A DNA stretch of 5,725 bases, taken from Casp-actino8 sp046082625 (GTDB taxonomy: Bacteria > Actinomycetota > Acidimicrobiia > Acidimicrobiales > Ilumatobacteraceae). This document shows, piece after piece, positions 5,287 through 5,725 of the stretch; positions within the stretch are counted from its first letter, which is position 1; the number at the start of each line of letters is the position of its first letter. A program made the position numbers and the translations under genes. The notes beneath the pieces were generated by a model. It was given only the letters and a program-made list of their open reading frames with translations. It had not been told where the DNA came from and made no database searches. The stretch is from the NCBI GenBank assembly GCA_046082625.1, contig JBJTYE010000243.1, positions 1 through 5,725 on the forward strand, read 5' to 3'.

Positions 5287-5725
5287 CCGGGCGTCCCCGA
5301 CCGGAAGAAGCGGTCCGCCAAGAGAAGACCGATGGTGGCCTTGGCATCGCGGATCTGGCCCCGGGCAACCATCTCGACCGCCTCGGCGAGATCCATGACC
5401 AGCACCTCCATGTGATCCTCTTCGGGACCGTGAGTGCGACGGTCCACCGTTCGCAGATCCGTCGCCAAGTACACGTGCAGTCGGGCATCGGTCATTCCTG
5501 GCGATGGAAGGAACTCGTGCAGAAGTTCCAATGAACCGGCCACGTACCCCGACTCCTCCTGCAGTTCCCTCTGGGCCGTGGCGTCCGGATCCTCGCCCTC
5601 GACGTCGCGCATCCCGGCTGGGATCTCGATGATCATGTCGTCGAACGCCGCTCGATACTGCTTCACCAGGACCACCTGTCGATCGGGGTCACCGCCGAGA
5701 ATTGGGACCACCGCCACCGCACCAG
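5283..5725 (-). CDS. Nudix hydrolase, ADP-ribose pyrophosphatase type (5' end outside window)
   Basis: The C-terminal 146 residues are present; the frame is open to the window edge and the upstream codons GGT-GCG preserve the family GAVAVVP start of the Nudix fold, so the N-terminal region is missing. This family cleaves ADP-ribose to AMP and ribose 5-phosphate using Mg2+. Numbering from the first complete codon, EIPAG (33-37) leads into a Nudix box with Gly37, Glu44, ARELQEESG (residues 51-59, read here as QREL then QEESG) and catalytic glutamates 56-57. There is one extra residue between Gly and the first Glu (GX6E), as I recall for mycobacterial Rv1700. A proline in LPSPG (72-76), about 15 residues after the box, is the ADP-ribose subfamily marker. 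It ends in a 4-nt overlap with xerD, as in other actinobacteria, where pyrG often lies upstream. Confidence 0.92.
   Translation of the reverse strand, partial: GAVAVVPILGGDPDRQVVLVKQYRAAFDDMIIEIPAGMRDVEGEDPDATAQRELQEESGYVAGSLELLHEFLPSPGMTDARLHVYLATDLRTVDRRTHGPEEDHMEVLVMDLAEAVEMVARGQIRDAKATIGLLLADRFFRSGTPG

Overview
The window is a GC-rich (about 60-65% by eye), densely packed chromosomal segment of housekeeping genes. I see no mobile element, CRISPR array, RNA gene or phage gene. Gene order and protein style point to an actinobacterium. The order Nudix ADP-ribose pyrophosphatase - xerD - (...) - scpA - scpB - rluB matches the Mycobacterium tuberculosis order Rv1700, Rv1701 ... Rv1709-Rv1711. 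A separate tyrA directly after rluB and a short HD-domain protein after xerD suggest a lineage such as Acidimicrobiia. That assignment rests on memory of the families, not on a search.

Layout from right to left, following transcription of the minus strand. The 3' part of a Nudix hydrolase gene (5283-5725, cut by the window edge) overlaps the xerD-type tyrosine recombinase gene (4345-5286) by 4 nt. xerD is followed after 3 nt by an HD-domain phosphohydrolase-like gene (3874-4341). A convergent plus-strand gene for tryptophanyl-tRNA synthetase, trpS (2877-3866), ends 7 nt from the HD gene. A 94-bp divergent intergenic region (2783-2876) separates trpS from a second minus-strand operon: scpA (2003-2782), scpB (1340-1957), rluB (533-1330) and tyrA (1-540, 3' end outside the window).

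Functionally, ScpA and ScpB are the kleisin and winged-helix partners of SMC in chromosome compaction, and XerD resolves chromosome dimers, so two parts of the segregation machinery lie close together. RluB modifies 23S rRNA, TrpRS charges tRNA-Trp, TyrA starts the tyrosine branch from prephenate, and the Nudix enzyme clears ADP-ribose.

No new multi-gene system is evident. The most interesting signals are small. Both divergent genes, trpS and scpA, begin with GTG exactly 6 nt after a TANNNT -10-like hexamer that itself carries an in-frame stop, the layout of leaderless actinobacterial transcripts. A 10-codon mini-ORF bridges the 45-nt scpA-scpB gap and ends in an ATGA overlap with scpB. TrpRS has Cys where its N-terminal signature normally has Gly.
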